Assembly: GCA_903847405.1 (NCBI GenBank)
Contig: CAINDP010000118.1
Location: 1 to 38,609, forward strand
DNA from: an uncultured Myxococcales bacterium
GTDB lineage: Bacteria; Myxococcota_A; UBA9042; DTJE01
Direction: 5' to 3'
Length of the DNA: 38,609 nt
Below the pieces are notes generated by a model. It did not search any database and had not been told where the DNA came from. It saw only the letters and a list, made by a program, of their open reading frames with translations. A program made the position numbers and the translations under genes. Below, one piece after another: positions 8,839 through 17,629 of the stretch (its first letter is position 1; every line of letters starts with the position of its first letter).

Positions 8839-10197
8839 CTATTCGGGAACCGCGTGGAAAACGATCTCGTCCCCGAAGGCCGCACCCGCTTCCTGGGTCA
8901 ACCAGGATTCGGACGGGACCGAACCGCGCATGAACCGGTTCAGGAACGAAATCGCGTACTGGTTGATCGCCTTCTGGGCCTGGTTGTAGTCCCAGTTCGT
9001 CACCGGGTTGCAGCCGTCGTCCATGGCGTCCTCGGCGTCCCCCCAGAGGGGCGCGACCTCGGCCAGGTTCATCTTGCACACGTCGGTGAAGGTGTAGTGG
9101 CCGCCGCGCTTGATCGTCAGGAACCACTTCGGCGGCAGTTGCTGCCTCCAGGGGTCCCACTGGGAGATCGTGTAATCCAGCGTCCTGTCCATCTGGCCGC
9201 CCATCATCAGCGTCGGCAGGCTCAGTTCGCTGATCAGGGGCGCGTAGAACTGCGGCGAGATCAGGTCCACCATCGAGCCCTCGGGCGCCATCGGGACGAT
9301 CGCCTTCACGCGCGGGTCCCAGGTGATCGCATACGACGTCAGTCCGCCAAACGAGTGGCCGGTGCTGCAGACGTTGTTGGTGTCCACGCGGCCGTAGAAC
9401 GGGTCGACCGGGTCCAGCACCTTCTTCGCCATCGTGTCGATCAGGAACGTCAGGTCCACCGGGCGCCGGACGGCCGAGTCGAACAACTCTTCCTTCTGGT
9501 AGCCGTACACCATGATCTCGTACAGCGTGTTGTCCTCGTGATCGGGCGACATCACGACATAGCCGTGGGAGGCCAACTGGACGGTGAAGAACACCGTCTG
9601 GTACCGGATGCCGAAGGCGCCGTGGCTGAACAGCGCCAGGGGCCACTTCGTTTCGCCGACCCGCACCGGGGCGCCCCAGACCGCCGCCGTCGGGTACAGG
9701 CCCAGGTCGATGCCCTCGTACTTGGCGCGCAGGGCGTCGGTCCCGTCCGCCTTGATGTCGTAAACGAACCCGGGCTTGCCCCGCTGATCCTCGGTGGTGG
9801 GATACCAGATCTCGGTGACCAGGGTCCGCGGCGTGCCGTCGGCGTTCGGGTTCAACGGGTCCGTGTAGGTGTAGCGCATCACGCCCACCGGGAACGGGCC
9901 GAAGGCGCCCGGGTCCGGCGCGTGGGTCGGGTCGGCGGCGCACAGGCCCTCGAAGCAGGAGGGCTCGGCGGCCGGCAACTCAGGCGGAACGTCGGCTGGC
10001 ACGTCGGCGGGCACGTCGGCGGGCACGTCGGCCGGCACGTCGGCCGGAACGTCCGCGGGCTCGTCCTGAGCAACGTCGAAGGGCACGTCGGTCACGCCCG
10101 GGTCCGTCGCCGTCGACGAACTGTCGCACGCCACGATTCCCACGCACAGGAAGCCCGCCACCGCGAGCGTCATCACGAACATCCCGGTCTTTCGCAT
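8839..10197 (-). CDS. Alpha/beta-hydrolase lipoprotein, PAF-acetylhydrolase/dienelactone-hydrolase-like
   Basis: 452 residues; ATG preceded by GGAGGAA; lipobox GIVAC with Cys24. Then comes a linker with repeated ADVP units (six 12-bp repeats in the DNA). The hydrolase domain has VTEIWYPT, the oxyanion strand LALFSHGAFG, ASHGYVVMSPDHEDN and the nucleophile elbow GHSFGG with Ser near residue 281. A later MMGGQMD strand likely carries the acid and KRGGHYTF the catalytic histidine. This order matches the plasma PAF-acetylhydrolase-like/dienelactone-hydrolase-like group. I infer a surface ester hydrolase; substrate unknown. It is the probable first gene of a two-gene unit with the downstream EEP lipoprotein. 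Confidence 0.88.
   Translation of the reverse strand: MRKTGMFVMTLAVAGFLCVGIVACDSSSTATDPGVTDVPFDVAQDEPADVPADVPADVPADVPADVPADVPPELPAAEPSCFEGLCAADPTHAPDPGAFGPFPVGVMRYTYTDPLNPNADGTPRTLVTEIWYPTTEDQRGKPGFVYDIKADGTDALRAKYEGIDLGLYPTAAVWGAPVRVGETKWPLALFSHGAFGIRYQTVFFTVQLASHGYVVMSPDHEDNTLYEIMVYGYQKEELFDSAVRRPVDLTFLIDTMAKKVLDPVDPFYGRVDTNNVCSTGHSFGGLTSYAITWDPRVKAIVPMAPEGSMVDLISPQFYAPLISELSLPTLMMGGQMDRTLDYTISQWDPWRQQLPPKWFLTIKRGGHYTFTDVCKMNLAEVAPLWGDAEDAMDDGCNPVTNWDYNQAQKAINQYAISFLNRFMRGSVPSESWLTQEAGAAFGDEIVFHAVPE
9988..10059 (-). repeat. Six 12-bp repeats encoding an Ala-Asp-Val-Pro linker
   Basis: Six units of 12 bp (plus-strand form CACGTCGGCGGG and variants) run without interruption inside the hydrolase gene and encode the linker between lipid anchor and enzyme. 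Because the unit is four codons, copy-number change keeps the frame and only changes linker length. Confidence 0.85.
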
Positions 10198-10234
10198 CGG
10201 TTCCTCCATGCTGGTCGCCACTCCACCCGGCGGC

Positions 10235-10263
10235 ATTATAGGGAGTTTCCTAGTTCGAGGTAC
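10235..10263 (-). promoter_or_regulatory. Candidate promoter of the hydrolase-EEP unit
   Basis: A perfect TATAAT lies on the minus strand at 10235-10240, 38 bp upstream of the start at 10197. The 17-bp-spaced -35 position reads GTACCT (10258-10263), which is weak and overlaps the 3' end of the preceding gene. Confidence 0.5.
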
Positions 10264-11728
10264 CCTGGCACTGCACTGCCGGCACGATCTGGCATTCGGT
10301 CCCCTCGGCCAGGGGCTTTCCGGCCAGCCGGTCCTTCAGCCACGCCTTCTGCTCGGGCATGGACCAGAAGGATCCCTGGGAGTGCAGGGCACCCTGGCAC
10401 TCCAGGTACTGCATCCGGTATCCCTGGCCGCACAGCGTCGTGAAGGAGCCCTTTTCAATCCCGACGTCCACCAGTTCGTCGGCGCCGGCCATGACCCACA
10501 GGACGGGCGCATCGGCCCCGCGCGGGAACGAGGTCGTCGTCAGCGAGTTCTGCTGGAACCAGCAGCCCCAGGGGTCCATGCCCGACAGGCCGGTGGCCTC
10601 CAGGCCCGCCAGGAAGGGCGCTTCGAACTCCTGCTGCGCGGTCACCCCGTCCAGGGTTCCATAGAAGTCGCACCGCGTGTCCAGCGCCACGGGGAACGTC
10701 GTCCGGAAGTGCCCGGGTTCGGTGTCGGTCAGCGTGGTCGCCAGGACCTCCTCGTGGCCGTAGTAGCGGGCCGAAGCGACCAGGAAGGCGCTGAGGTTCG
10801 ACATGGACAGGCGGCTTTCGCGGATGGAAATTTCGGACTGGGCCTGGAGGTTCGCCGGCGGGGTCAGGGCGATGGTGGCCGGGACCTCGAACTCCGGGGC
10901 GTACCACCGGGCCAGGCGATCGGCATACAGCGCGGCATGCCCGCCCTGGGACGCGCCCCAGGGAACGACGCGGCGCTCGGGCCGGGCCGGCTCGTCGGTA
11001 ATTTCCCCGGACGACAGCAGCGCATAGGCGGCCCGCACGGCGTCCCACCCGGCGACGGCGGCCGGTTCCCCGACGAGGTAGGGGTGCTTCATTTCGGAGG
11101 GCGCCCCGAAGGCGTTCATCCCCAGGTAGTCGGGCGCCACGCTGATGTAGCCCAGCGCGGCCCACAGGGCGGCCAGGGCGTTGCCTTCGATGCCCAGCGA
11201 CGGCGCGCAGCCGTCCGAGGCGCCCGAGGTCCCGTGCATCCACATCACCATGGGGTAGGTCGCGGCGCCGCCGTCATCGCGCTGGGGAACCGCCACCAGG
11301 GCCGTGGCCCGGCGCGGAACGCCCTTGTCCTGCGTCGTGTAGGCGATCTTGTACATGCGCGTGCCGAATTCCAGCGGAGCGGCGGCCCCGAAGCCGGCGC
11401 CGATGATCGCGTCCTCCAGGATTTCCTTCGGCTGGGCCCACATCGGGTCCTCTTCCCAGGAAACGACGGCGCCCACCTCGGCTGCGGGCAGCCAGGCATA
11501 GGCGGGCAGGCCGCAGCCCCCGGGCACGACGTCCGGGGAACCGGGATCCCAGGGAAGGTCGGCCGGGACATCGGCCAGGACATCGGCAGGAAGGTCGCCC
11601 AACGCGTCGGCAACCACGTCAGCCCCGCCCAGGTCGACGTCGGACGCGCCGTCGTCCCCGCAGGACGCCAGGGCCATCGCCGCCAGCGCCATCGTCATCG
11701 CCATCATCGAACCGGATCGCCTGCGCAT
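10250..11728 (-). CDS. Alpha/beta-hydrolase lipoprotein, secretory-lipase-like
   Basis: 492 residues; ATG preceded by GGGGAGGAA; lipobox LASC with Cys23 and an Asp/Pro-rich linker. The domain begins with a strand-rich segment (KIAYTTQDKG, RRATALVAVP), the oxyanion motif MWMHGTSG, GYISVAPDYLGM, the nucleophile elbow GASQGG with Ser near residue 259 followed by HAALYADRL, and late GADELVD and CQGALHSQ segments that could hold the acid and histidine. The GASQGG elbow and the APDYLG segment resemble fungal/actinobacterial secretory lipases (LIP family). I infer surface lipase/esterase activity. It is followed on the same strand by a second hydrolase lipoprotein with its own likely promoter. Confidence 0.85.
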   Translation of the reverse strand: MRRRSGSMMAMTMALAAMALASCGDDGASDVDLGGADVVADALGDLPADVLADVPADLPWDPGSPDVVPGGCGLPAYAWLPAAEVGAVVSWEEDPMWAQPKEILEDAIIGAGFGAAAPLEFGTRMYKIAYTTQDKGVPRRATALVAVPQRDDGGAATYPMVMWMHGTSGASDGCAPSLGIEGNALAALWAALGYISVAPDYLGMNAFGAPSEMKHPYLVGEPAAVAGWDAVRAAYALLSSGEITDEPARPERRVVPWGASQGGHAALYADRLARWYAPEFEVPATIALTPPANLQAQSEISIRESRLSMSNLSAFLVASARYYGHEEVLATTLTDTEPGHFRTTFPVALDTRCDFYGTLDGVTAQQEFEAPFLAGLEATGLSGMDPWGCWFQQNSLTTTSFPRGADAPVLWVMAGADELVDVGIEKGSFTTLCGQGYRMQYLECQGALHSQGSFWSMPEQKAWLKDRLAGKPLAEGTECQIVPAVQCQGTSN

Positions 11729-11838
11729 GGTTCCTCCCCGCCCCTGGGCGGCGGGAGGATACCGCAGGGCGCGACAACTTGCATCGCGACCTCCGGGGCC
11801 CGGGAATCCCCGGGGAATCCGCCCCCCGGCCGGACCCG

Positions 11839-11867
11839 TGGACGCCGCCGGCCGCTTCCGTTAGGCT
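11839..11867 (+). promoter_or_regulatory. Candidate promoter of the GH92 gene
   Basis: TGGACG (11839-11844), 17-bp spacer, TAGGCT (11862-11867), 48 bp upstream of the ATG at 11915. Weak hexamers with ideal spacing. The 186-bp divergent gap 11729-11914 holds nothing else I can name. Confidence 0.35.
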
Positions 11868-11914
11868 TCCCGCGCCGCCCGACAGCGTGACGGGCGGTTC
11901 GACGGGAGGCGCAC

Positions 11915-14314
11915 ATGGCGGTTCGTTTCGGTTCGAAGGGTTCGACGGCATTCACCACCATCGCGGCCACCCTGCTGGTGGCGGCGGCCCTGGCGGCCTG
12001 CGGCGGCGGGAAGGGCGGGACCGATGCCGCATCCGATCCCGGCCCCGGCGACCTGGCCGACGTGCCGCCGATCGACGTGCCCGCGGTCGACGCACCCGAC
12101 GTTCCCGACGTCCCCGAGGACCCCGACGTCCCGGGCACCGCCGAACTGCCCACGCTCCCCAACCTGACGCCCCTGGTGAACGTCTTCATCGGCACCACGG
12201 CCGCCGGCAACGTGATTCCCGGTCCCAGCGTCCCCCGGGGCATGATGAAACTGTCCCCCGACACCAACGCCAGCAGTTCGGCGGTCGAGGGCTACAACTA
12301 CGGCGACAGCAAGATCCAGGGCTTCAGCCACACGCACCTCGAGGGCCCCGGCGGTTCCACCAACGGCTACAGCCAGATCCTGTTCATGCCGACGACCGGC
12401 CCGCTGAAGACGAACGTGAAGGACTACGCCTCGGCCTTTTCCCACGACGACGAAACCGCGGCGCCGGGCTACTACGCCGTCGGCCTGAAGGACTACGGCA
12501 TCCAGGCCGAACTGACGTCCACCGCAAAGTGCGGCATCCACCGCTACACGTTCCAGAATGCGGGCGAGGCGCGCGTGCTGATCGACCTGGCCCGGACCCG
12601 CGGGCAGGCGCTGATGGGCACCCTGGCCCTGGTGGGCGACCGCCGGGCCGAGGGCTACGGCAAGTACATCGTGAACTCCCTGATCTCGATCGGGCTGGCG
12701 GACACGAACCCCACCACCGGCGAGTCGACGGTCTACTTCTCGGCGGAACTGGATCGGCCGTTCCTGCCGACCTCGGCCACCTTCCCGACGGGCGACTCCA
12801 TCGGCGCCCACCTGGACCTGTCGCCCGCGGCCGGCGACGTCGTGACGGTGAAGGTCGGGATTTCGTACATCTCGGTCGCGCAGGCCCGCAAGAACCTGGA
12901 AACCGAGTGCCTGTCCGAGTCCTTCGAGGACGTCCGGGCCGCCTCCGTCGCCGCCTGGAACCGCAAGCTGTGGCGCGCGGAGGTCACGGGCGGGACGACG
13001 GAGCAGCAGCGCATCTTCTACACCGCCCTGTACCACTCGTTCCTGGTGCCCGTGGACGCCACCGAGGACGGGAAGTTCTTTTCCGGCTGGGACGAAAAGG
13101 GCCAGGTCGTCGAGGCCAAGGGCTGGAAGTACATGACCGACGACTGGTGCATCTGGGACACCGGCCGCGTCACGCACCCGCTGCACACGATCGTCGATCC
13201 GGAATCGCGCTCGGACATCGCCCAGAGCCTGGTCCACACCTACGAGGCCGGCGGCTGGATGGCCAAGGCCACGTGGAACGCCCTGGGCGACTCCCGGTGC
13301 ATGACCGCCAACTTCCAGTTCTGCGTCATCGCCGACGCGTACCGCAAGGGCTTCCGGGGCTTCGACGTCGAAAAGGCCTGGGAGGGCATCTACAAGGGCG
13401 CCACCCAGGACTGCGTGAACAGCCTGCAGGACATCACGTGCGCCTACCTGAACCAGGGCACGCCGCCGGACTACATCAACCTGGGCTACGTCAGCGAGCA
13501 GTGCGATGGCATCCAGTCGGCCAGCACGACGCTGGAATACGCCTACAACGACTTCTGCATCGCGCAGTTCGCCGAGGCGATCGGCAAGCCCGATCAGGCC
13601 GCCATCTTCCGCGCGCGGTCGGGCAACTGGAAGAACAACTTCGACTACACGATGGGCTTCTCCCGGCCGAAGAACCGGGACGGCACCTGGCGCGATCCGT
13701 TCGACCTGTTGTCGGACATCGGGTTCTGCGAGGCAGATTCCTGGAAGTACACCTGGCACGTCCAGCAGGACATGTGCGGGCTGGTGGACGCCATGGGCGG
13801 GGTCGCCAAGTTCCAGGCGAAACTGGACGAGTTCTTCGCCGACGGCCACTTCTCGATGGACAACGAGCCCGACTTCCAGACGCCGTTCCTGTACAACTAC
13901 ATCGGCAAGGCGGCCAAGACCCAGGATCTGACGCGGAACCTGCTGGCCCGGTATTTCAAGGACGCGCCGGACGGCCTTCCCGGGAACGACGACTCGGGCG
14001 CCATGTCGTCCTGGGCGGTGTTCGCGATGATGGGCCTGTACCCGGTGGCGCCGTCCGACGACCACTACGCGATCACGTCGCCCGTGTTTGAAAAGACCGT
14101 GCTGCACATGGATCCCGAACGCAAGGCGGGCATCGACTTCGTCATCCAGGCGGACGACGTGTCGGACACGAACCGCTACATCCAGTCGGCCACCCTGAAC
14201 GGCGTGGCGCTGAACCAGCCGCGCATCGCCCACGCCGACATCGCGAAGGGCGGGACGCTGGTGCTGAAGATGGGGGCGATGCCGTCGCTGTGGGGCGAGG
14301 CGCTGTGTCCGTGA
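11915..14314 (+). CDS. GH92 alpha-mannosidase lipoprotein
   Basis: 799 residues; GGGAGG precedes the ATG; lipobox ALAAC with Cys29 and a DVPD-rich linker to about residue 80. GH92 signatures are clear: VNVFIGTTAAGNVIPGPSVP at the start of the N-terminal beta domain, the GFSHTHLEGPG substrate/Ca region, WDTGRVTHPL in the (alpha/alpha)6 barrel, and GNDDSGAMSSWAVFAMMGLY, which contains the acidic residues used by this inverting, calcium-dependent family. GH92 enzymes trim alpha-linked mannose from N-glycans, mannans or mannosyl-phosphates; the exact linkage cannot be told. Length is normal for the family. It converges with the PIG-L deacetylase gene, with two palindromes in the gap. Confidence 0.95.
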   Translation: MAVRFGSKGSTAFTTIAATLLVAAALAACGGGKGGTDAASDPGPGDLADVPPIDVPAVDAPDVPDVPEDPDVPGTAELPTLPNLTPLVNVFIGTTAAGNVIPGPSVPRGMMKLSPDTNASSSAVEGYNYGDSKIQGFSHTHLEGPGGSTNGYSQILFMPTTGPLKTNVKDYASAFSHDDETAAPGYYAVGLKDYGIQAELTSTAKCGIHRYTFQNAGEARVLIDLARTRGQALMGTLALVGDRRAEGYGKYIVNSLISIGLADTNPTTGESTVYFSAELDRPFLPTSATFPTGDSIGAHLDLSPAAGDVVTVKVGISYISVAQARKNLETECLSESFEDVRAASVAAWNRKLWRAEVTGGTTEQQRIFYTALYHSFLVPVDATEDGKFFSGWDEKGQVVEAKGWKYMTDDWCIWDTGRVTHPLHTIVDPESRSDIAQSLVHTYEAGGWMAKATWNALGDSRCMTANFQFCVIADAYRKGFRGFDVEKAWEGIYKGATQDCVNSLQDITCAYLNQGTPPDYINLGYVSEQCDGIQSASTTLEYAYNDFCIAQFAEAIGKPDQAAIFRARSGNWKNNFDYTMGFSRPKNRDGTWRDPFDLLSDIGFCEADSWKYTWHVQQDMCGLVDAMGGVAKFQAKLDEFFADGHFSMDNEPDFQTPFLYNYIGKAAKTQDLTRNLLARYFKDAPDGLPGNDDSGAMSSWAVFAMMGLYPVAPSDDHYAITSPVFEKTVLHMDPERKAGIDFVIQADDVSDTNRYIQSATLNGVALNQPRIAHADIAKGGTLVLKMGAMPSLWGEALCP

Positions 14315-14324
14315 TTGCTGCAAG

Positions 14325-14350
14325 GGGGGACAGCCTTAAGGCTGTCCCCC
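14325..14350. repeat. 26-bp perfect palindrome, copy 1
   Basis: A perfect inverted repeat with half-site GGGGGACAGCCTT around a TTAA centre. It lies 11 bp after the GH92 stop codon, in the gap between convergent genes. No T-tract follows, so it is not a textbook intrinsic terminator, although a hairpin could still slow convergent transcription. Confidence 0.9.
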
Positions 14351-14360
14351 GTCTGTTGGT

Positions 14361-14386
14361 GGGGGACAGTCTTAAGACTGTCCCCC
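14361..14386. repeat. 26-bp perfect palindrome, copy 2, overlapping a stop codon
   Basis: Second perfect palindrome, half-site GGGGGACAGTCTT, ten bp after the first. It differs from copy 1 at one position in each arm (C to T, G to A), so pairing is preserved. Its central TTA at 14372-14374 is the stop codon (TAA) of the minus-strand deacetylase, and the arm encodes the last residues of that protein. Confidence 0.9.
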
Positions 14387-15301
14387 TGTCCACAACGCCT
14401 GCACGATCGGCCTCACCGACCCCACGAACGTGACCCGAGTCCCCTCGAAGTCGTCGAACATGTACGTCAACCGATCCCACCGATGGGGCTTCTTCGCATA
14501 ATCCAGATCGGCCGGCACCAACCCCAGCTCCTCGACCGCCATCAGTTCTTCCAGCGTGCGCGGGCCGCCGAACGGACGCCCCAGCGGCGCCACGAAATGG
14601 ACCACCTTGCGGAACTTGGCGAACCCGGCCGCCTGCGACGCGAACACCTCGGTCAAATGCACCTTCAACGCCAGTTCTTCCGGCGTCAGGCGGAAGCGCA
14701 GGCGCGTGCCCCGGTACAGGGGATGGAACCGGAACGCGATGGCGACGGTGTATTCGTAGGCGGGCAGGTGGTACAGCGGCACGGGCACGCCGGTTTCCCG
14801 CACCAGGTCGCGCACGGCCAGCATCGTGAAGAAGTGCGTCAGGTCGTGCTCGGGCTGGCCGCCCTGCCAGGCCTGCGTGAACACCGCGTCGGGCTTCAGG
14901 GCGAAAACGGCGTCGCGCACGGCGTCCCGGAACGCCTGGAAGTACGGCTTCACTTCCTCGATGGTCTTTTCGCCGGAGTACAGCCAGGCGAAACGCCGGT
15001 AGGTTTCGACCTCCGAGATGCCCAGGTTCGTGACGCCCTCGGGCGGAATTCCCAGCAGCGCCATCGACCGGTACCCCTCGGCGACGCGGACCGCCGAGTA
15101 GTCCGCGGGCGACAGGTCGGACTCGAAATACAGCCCGTCGCTGTTGGTCGTGAAAATCGCCCGCTTTCCCGGCCCCAGGCGCTGCACCAGGCCGGCCGTC
15201 GAGATTTCGTCGTCGTGGTGGGCCAGCACGATCACCGGCCGCTGGAACGACGGCAGGTCCCGGCAGAATTCGTCCCCCAGGCGGAATGCTTCCTTCGACA
15301 T
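14372..15301 (-). CDS. PIG-L/LmbE-family deacetylase
   Basis: 309 residues; the ATG at 15301 follows AGGAGGG. The zinc-site motif reads AHHDDE at residues 27-32, where the family usually has AHPDDE, and a second His-rich site EHDLTHFF supplies the remaining ligand. No signal peptide is seen, so it is probably cytoplasmic. PIG-L proteins remove acetyl groups from N-acetylglucosamine-type sugars, in GPI, mycothiol or bacillithiol synthesis, antibiotic making or glycan salvage. No glycosyltransferase or ligase partner is adjacent, so the substrate is open. The last residues (TGGQS) and the stop codon come from the palindromic repeat at 14361, which suggests the original C-terminus was altered by the repeat. 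Confidence 0.88.
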   Translation of the reverse strand: MSKEAFRLGDEFCRDLPSFQRPVIVLAHHDDEISTAGLVQRLGPGKRAIFTTNSDGLYFESDLSPADYSAVRVAEGYRSMALLGIPPEGVTNLGISEVETYRRFAWLYSGEKTIEEVKPYFQAFRDAVRDAVFALKPDAVFTQAWQGGQPEHDLTHFFTMLAVRDLVRETGVPVPLYHLPAYEYTVAIAFRFHPLYRGTRLRFRLTPEELALKVHLTEVFASQAAGFAKFRKVVHFVAPLGRPFGGPRTLEELMAVEELGLVPADLDYAKKPHRWDRLTYMFDDFEGTRVTFVGSVRPIVQALWTGGQS

Positions 15302-15327
15302 CGTCCCTCCTCTGATCAGGCGGGCCG

Positions 15328-15358
15328 AGTGTACCGCAGCCGCCCCTGGCGGGAGCAA
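15328..15358 (-). promoter_or_regulatory. Candidate promoter of the PIG-L deacetylase gene
   Basis: Minus strand TTGCTC (15353-15358), 19-bp spacer, TACACT (15328-15333), 27 bp upstream of the ATG. The spacer is longer than ideal. Confidence 0.35.
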
Positions 15359-15408
15359 CCTCTCTCCTTTATCCTTCACGCCGGCTTCGGGGGCGACGGG
15401 GAGGTTCC

Positions 15409-16818
15409 ATGGAACGGCGGTTCGGGTTTGTTGTGGCGATCCTGCTGGTGGCGGGGCTCTGGACGGCGTGCGGCGGCGACGGCTCCGCGGCCCCGGATGC
15501 CCTGGCGGACACGGATCCGGGCATGGACGTCGCCGGCGACCCGGGGACTGACAGTCCCGGCGACTTGCCGCAGGACGACAAGCCCGTGGACGTTCCGGGC
15601 GACGCGCCCCTTGCCGACGATGGCGTCGACGACACCGCCCAGATCCCCTTCCCCGAACTGGACCCGGCCGTCTGCCGCCTGGCCGCCCCGATCGATCTGC
15701 TGGGCTTCAATCCCGCCTATGTCCCGCCCACCGGCACCTCGATCCTGCAGGACAAGGCCTGGTTCCTGCTGACCGCATTGATGCAGGTGCCCGACGCCCG
15801 CGCTGCGGTGACGAATGATCCCGCCCTGCTGGCCCTGTCGACCGCCCGCACGGCCGCCCTCCGGGACGCCGCCGCCACGTGCGGGGCCGACGCCACCTGC
15901 CACGCCGTACACCTGTCCTGGTCCGCGAAGCAGATCACCGATGTAGCCACGGACCTGGCGCGCGTGCTGAAGACCACGAACGTCACGGCCACGCACCTGC
16001 GCCCCTCGGGCCGGTTCACGCTGTTTGCCGACCTGGACGACGATGCCCTGGTGATCCGCGCGGCGACCGAGGCACTGACCACGTTGCAGGCGACCTTCGA
16101 CAACTACGCCCGGCCGCGACCCGACCTGGAAACGCTGGTGTCCACCGCCTCCACGGCCCACCCCGATGCGCTGCTGTTCTTCGAGCCCCTGCTGCACCTG
16201 GCCCTGGCGGGAGTGAAGGCCGACGAAAGCGACCAGGCCGAGCAGTTCGAGCCCCTGGCCGTCGGCGAAAACAAGAAGGCGCTGGAACGGGCGGCCACGA
16301 TTCAGTGGGACGACTGGCGCTTCACCGTGATCCTGGTCCTGGGCTGGGGCCCCGACGATCTGGCACAACCGTTGTCGGACACGGGGCGCGAGCACTGCGA
16401 CATCGCCGCGACGCGGTGGCAGGCCGGCCTGGCGCCCTTCCTGCTGCTGTCCGGCGGAGCGGTGCATCCGGACCGCACGCCGTACTTCGAAGCCATCGAA
16501 ATGAAGAAGTACCTGGTCGAAACCCTCCTCATCCCCGAAGACGCCATCCTGGTGGACCCCCATGCCCGGCACACCACCACGAACGTGCGCAACGCCTCCC
16601 GCCTGATGCTCCGGGCCGGCATCCCGACCGACCACCCGGCCCTGATCAGTTCGGACTTCCTGCAGGCGCCCTACGTCACGGCCCTGGGCGTCCGGTGCAT
16701 GGCGGACCTGGGCTACCTGCCCTGGAGTTCCATGGCGCAGTTGTCCGACAACGACGACTGCTGGCTGCCCTCGCCGGTATCGCTGTATGGCGACGCCCGG
16801 GATCCCCAGGACCCGTAG
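15409..16818 (+). CDS. Lipoprotein with C-terminal DUF218 (YdcF/SanA-like) domain
   Basis: 469 residues; ATG preceded by GGGGAGG; lipobox LWTAC with Cys21, Asp/Pro linker to about 75. Residues about 80-290 form an all-helical, Ala-rich region that I do not recognise. The C-terminal part has the DUF218 pattern: FTVILVLGWGP opening strand, REHCDIAATRW helix, FLLLSGG strand-turn, EAIEMKKYLVE helix, LVDPHARHTTTNVRNA with the conserved acidic/His/Thr-Asn segment, and ALISSDFLQAPY. DUF218 proteins include ElyC, SanA and YdcF, linked to envelope integrity, but no reaction is firmly assigned. A lipid anchor on a DUF218 domain is unusual compared with the membrane-anchored E. coli members. It is divergent from the PIG-L gene. 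Confidence 0.82.
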   Translation: MERRFGFVVAILLVAGLWTACGGDGSAAPDALADTDPGMDVAGDPGTDSPGDLPQDDKPVDVPGDAPLADDGVDDTAQIPFPELDPAVCRLAAPIDLLGFNPAYVPPTGTSILQDKAWFLLTALMQVPDARAAVTNDPALLALSTARTAALRDAAATCGADATCHAVHLSWSAKQITDVATDLARVLKTTNVTATHLRPSGRFTLFADLDDDALVIRAATEALTTLQATFDNYARPRPDLETLVSTASTAHPDALLFFEPLLHLALAGVKADESDQAEQFEPLAVGENKKALERAATIQWDDWRFTVILVLGWGPDDLAQPLSDTGREHCDIAATRWQAGLAPFLLLSGGAVHPDRTPYFEAIEMKKYLVETLLIPEDAILVDPHARHTTTNVRNASRLMLRAGIPTDHPALISSDFLQAPYVTALGVRCMADLGYLPWSSMAQLSDNDDCWLPSPVSLYGDARDPQDP

Positions 16819-16945
16819 GCCGAACCTCCCCTCCCCGCCCCGAAAACAATCGCCGTCCGTGACAGCGCCATGACATCGCTGCCCCATGCTGGACCTCGGT
16901 GACCGCACTGGCGGGCGCACCATGGGGCAACGAAACGGAGGAATC

Positions 16946-17593
16946 ATGACCTGGGAAATCACCGAAAGCCGCCAGGAAGAAGTCGCCAACGCCCTGCTGC
17001 ACGGGTTGGGCGCGGCCATGGGCCTGGCGGTCCTGGCCGTCCTGGTGGTGCTGTCGGCACTGCACGGAACCGCCATGAACATCGTCACTTCGGCCGTCTT
17101 CGGCGCCAGCCTGGTGCTGCTGTACATGTCGTCCACCCTCTACCACGCCTTCACCTGGCCCCGGGCCAAGCAGTTCTTCGAGGTGATGGACCACGCGGCG
17201 ATCTATGTGCTGATCGCCGGGACCTTCACCCCCTTCGCCCTGGTGACGCTGGGCGGGGCCTGGGGATGGTCGATGTTCGGGGTCGTCTGGGGCCTGGCCA
17301 CGATCGGCATCGTGGCGCAGGTGGTCTTCCCGGGCCGCTTCCGGGGCCTGATGACCGCGCTGTACATCCTGATGCCCTGGTCGGTCGTCGTTGCCGCCAA
17401 GCCCCTGCTGTCCGCCCTGGAACCCGCGGCGCTGGCCTGGCTGGCCGCCGGCGGCGTGGTCTACAGCGTCGGGGTGTTCTTCTACTACAAGAAGCGCTTC
17501 CCCTTCAGCCACGCCGTCTGGCACGTCTTCGTGCTGGGCGGATCCGCGTGCCACGTCGTCGCGATCCTGAACTACGTGGTGCCGCGGGGGTGA
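16946..17593 (+). CDS. Hemolysin III/PAQR-family membrane protein
   Basis: 215 residues; ATG preceded by CGGAGGAA. Seven hydrophobic segments are visible. Family signatures are EEVANALLHGLGA near the N-terminus, SSTLYHAF in the third segment region, EVMDHAAIYVLIAGTFTPF, and FPFSHAVWHVFVLGGSACHVVAI at the end; the conserved Ser, His and Asp residues that form the metal site of PAQR proteins are present. Prokaryotic members are annotated hemolysin III or YqfA; the true role is probably lipid or membrane homeostasis rather than toxin activity. The upstream in-frame ATG lacks a ribosome binding site. The gene converges with the toxin gene of the toxin-antitoxin pair. Confidence 0.93.
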   Translation: MTWEITESRQEEVANALLHGLGAAMGLAVLAVLVVLSALHGTAMNIVTSAVFGASLVLLYMSSTLYHAFTWPRAKQFFEVMDHAAIYVLIAGTFTPFALVTLGGAWGWSMFGVVWGLATIGIVAQVVFPGRFRGLMTALYILMPWSVVVAAKPLLSALEPAALAWLAAGGVVYSVGVFFYYKKRFPFSHAVWHVFVLGGSACHVVAILNYVVPRG

Positions 17594-17629
17594 CCGTGTG
17601 GTGGACCGTTCGCCCCCCACCCGCCTCCA

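Noticed and set aside
14325-14386. Palindromes considered as classical intrinsic terminators
   Set aside because: No run of T follows either palindrome on either strand and their near identity points to a repeat family.
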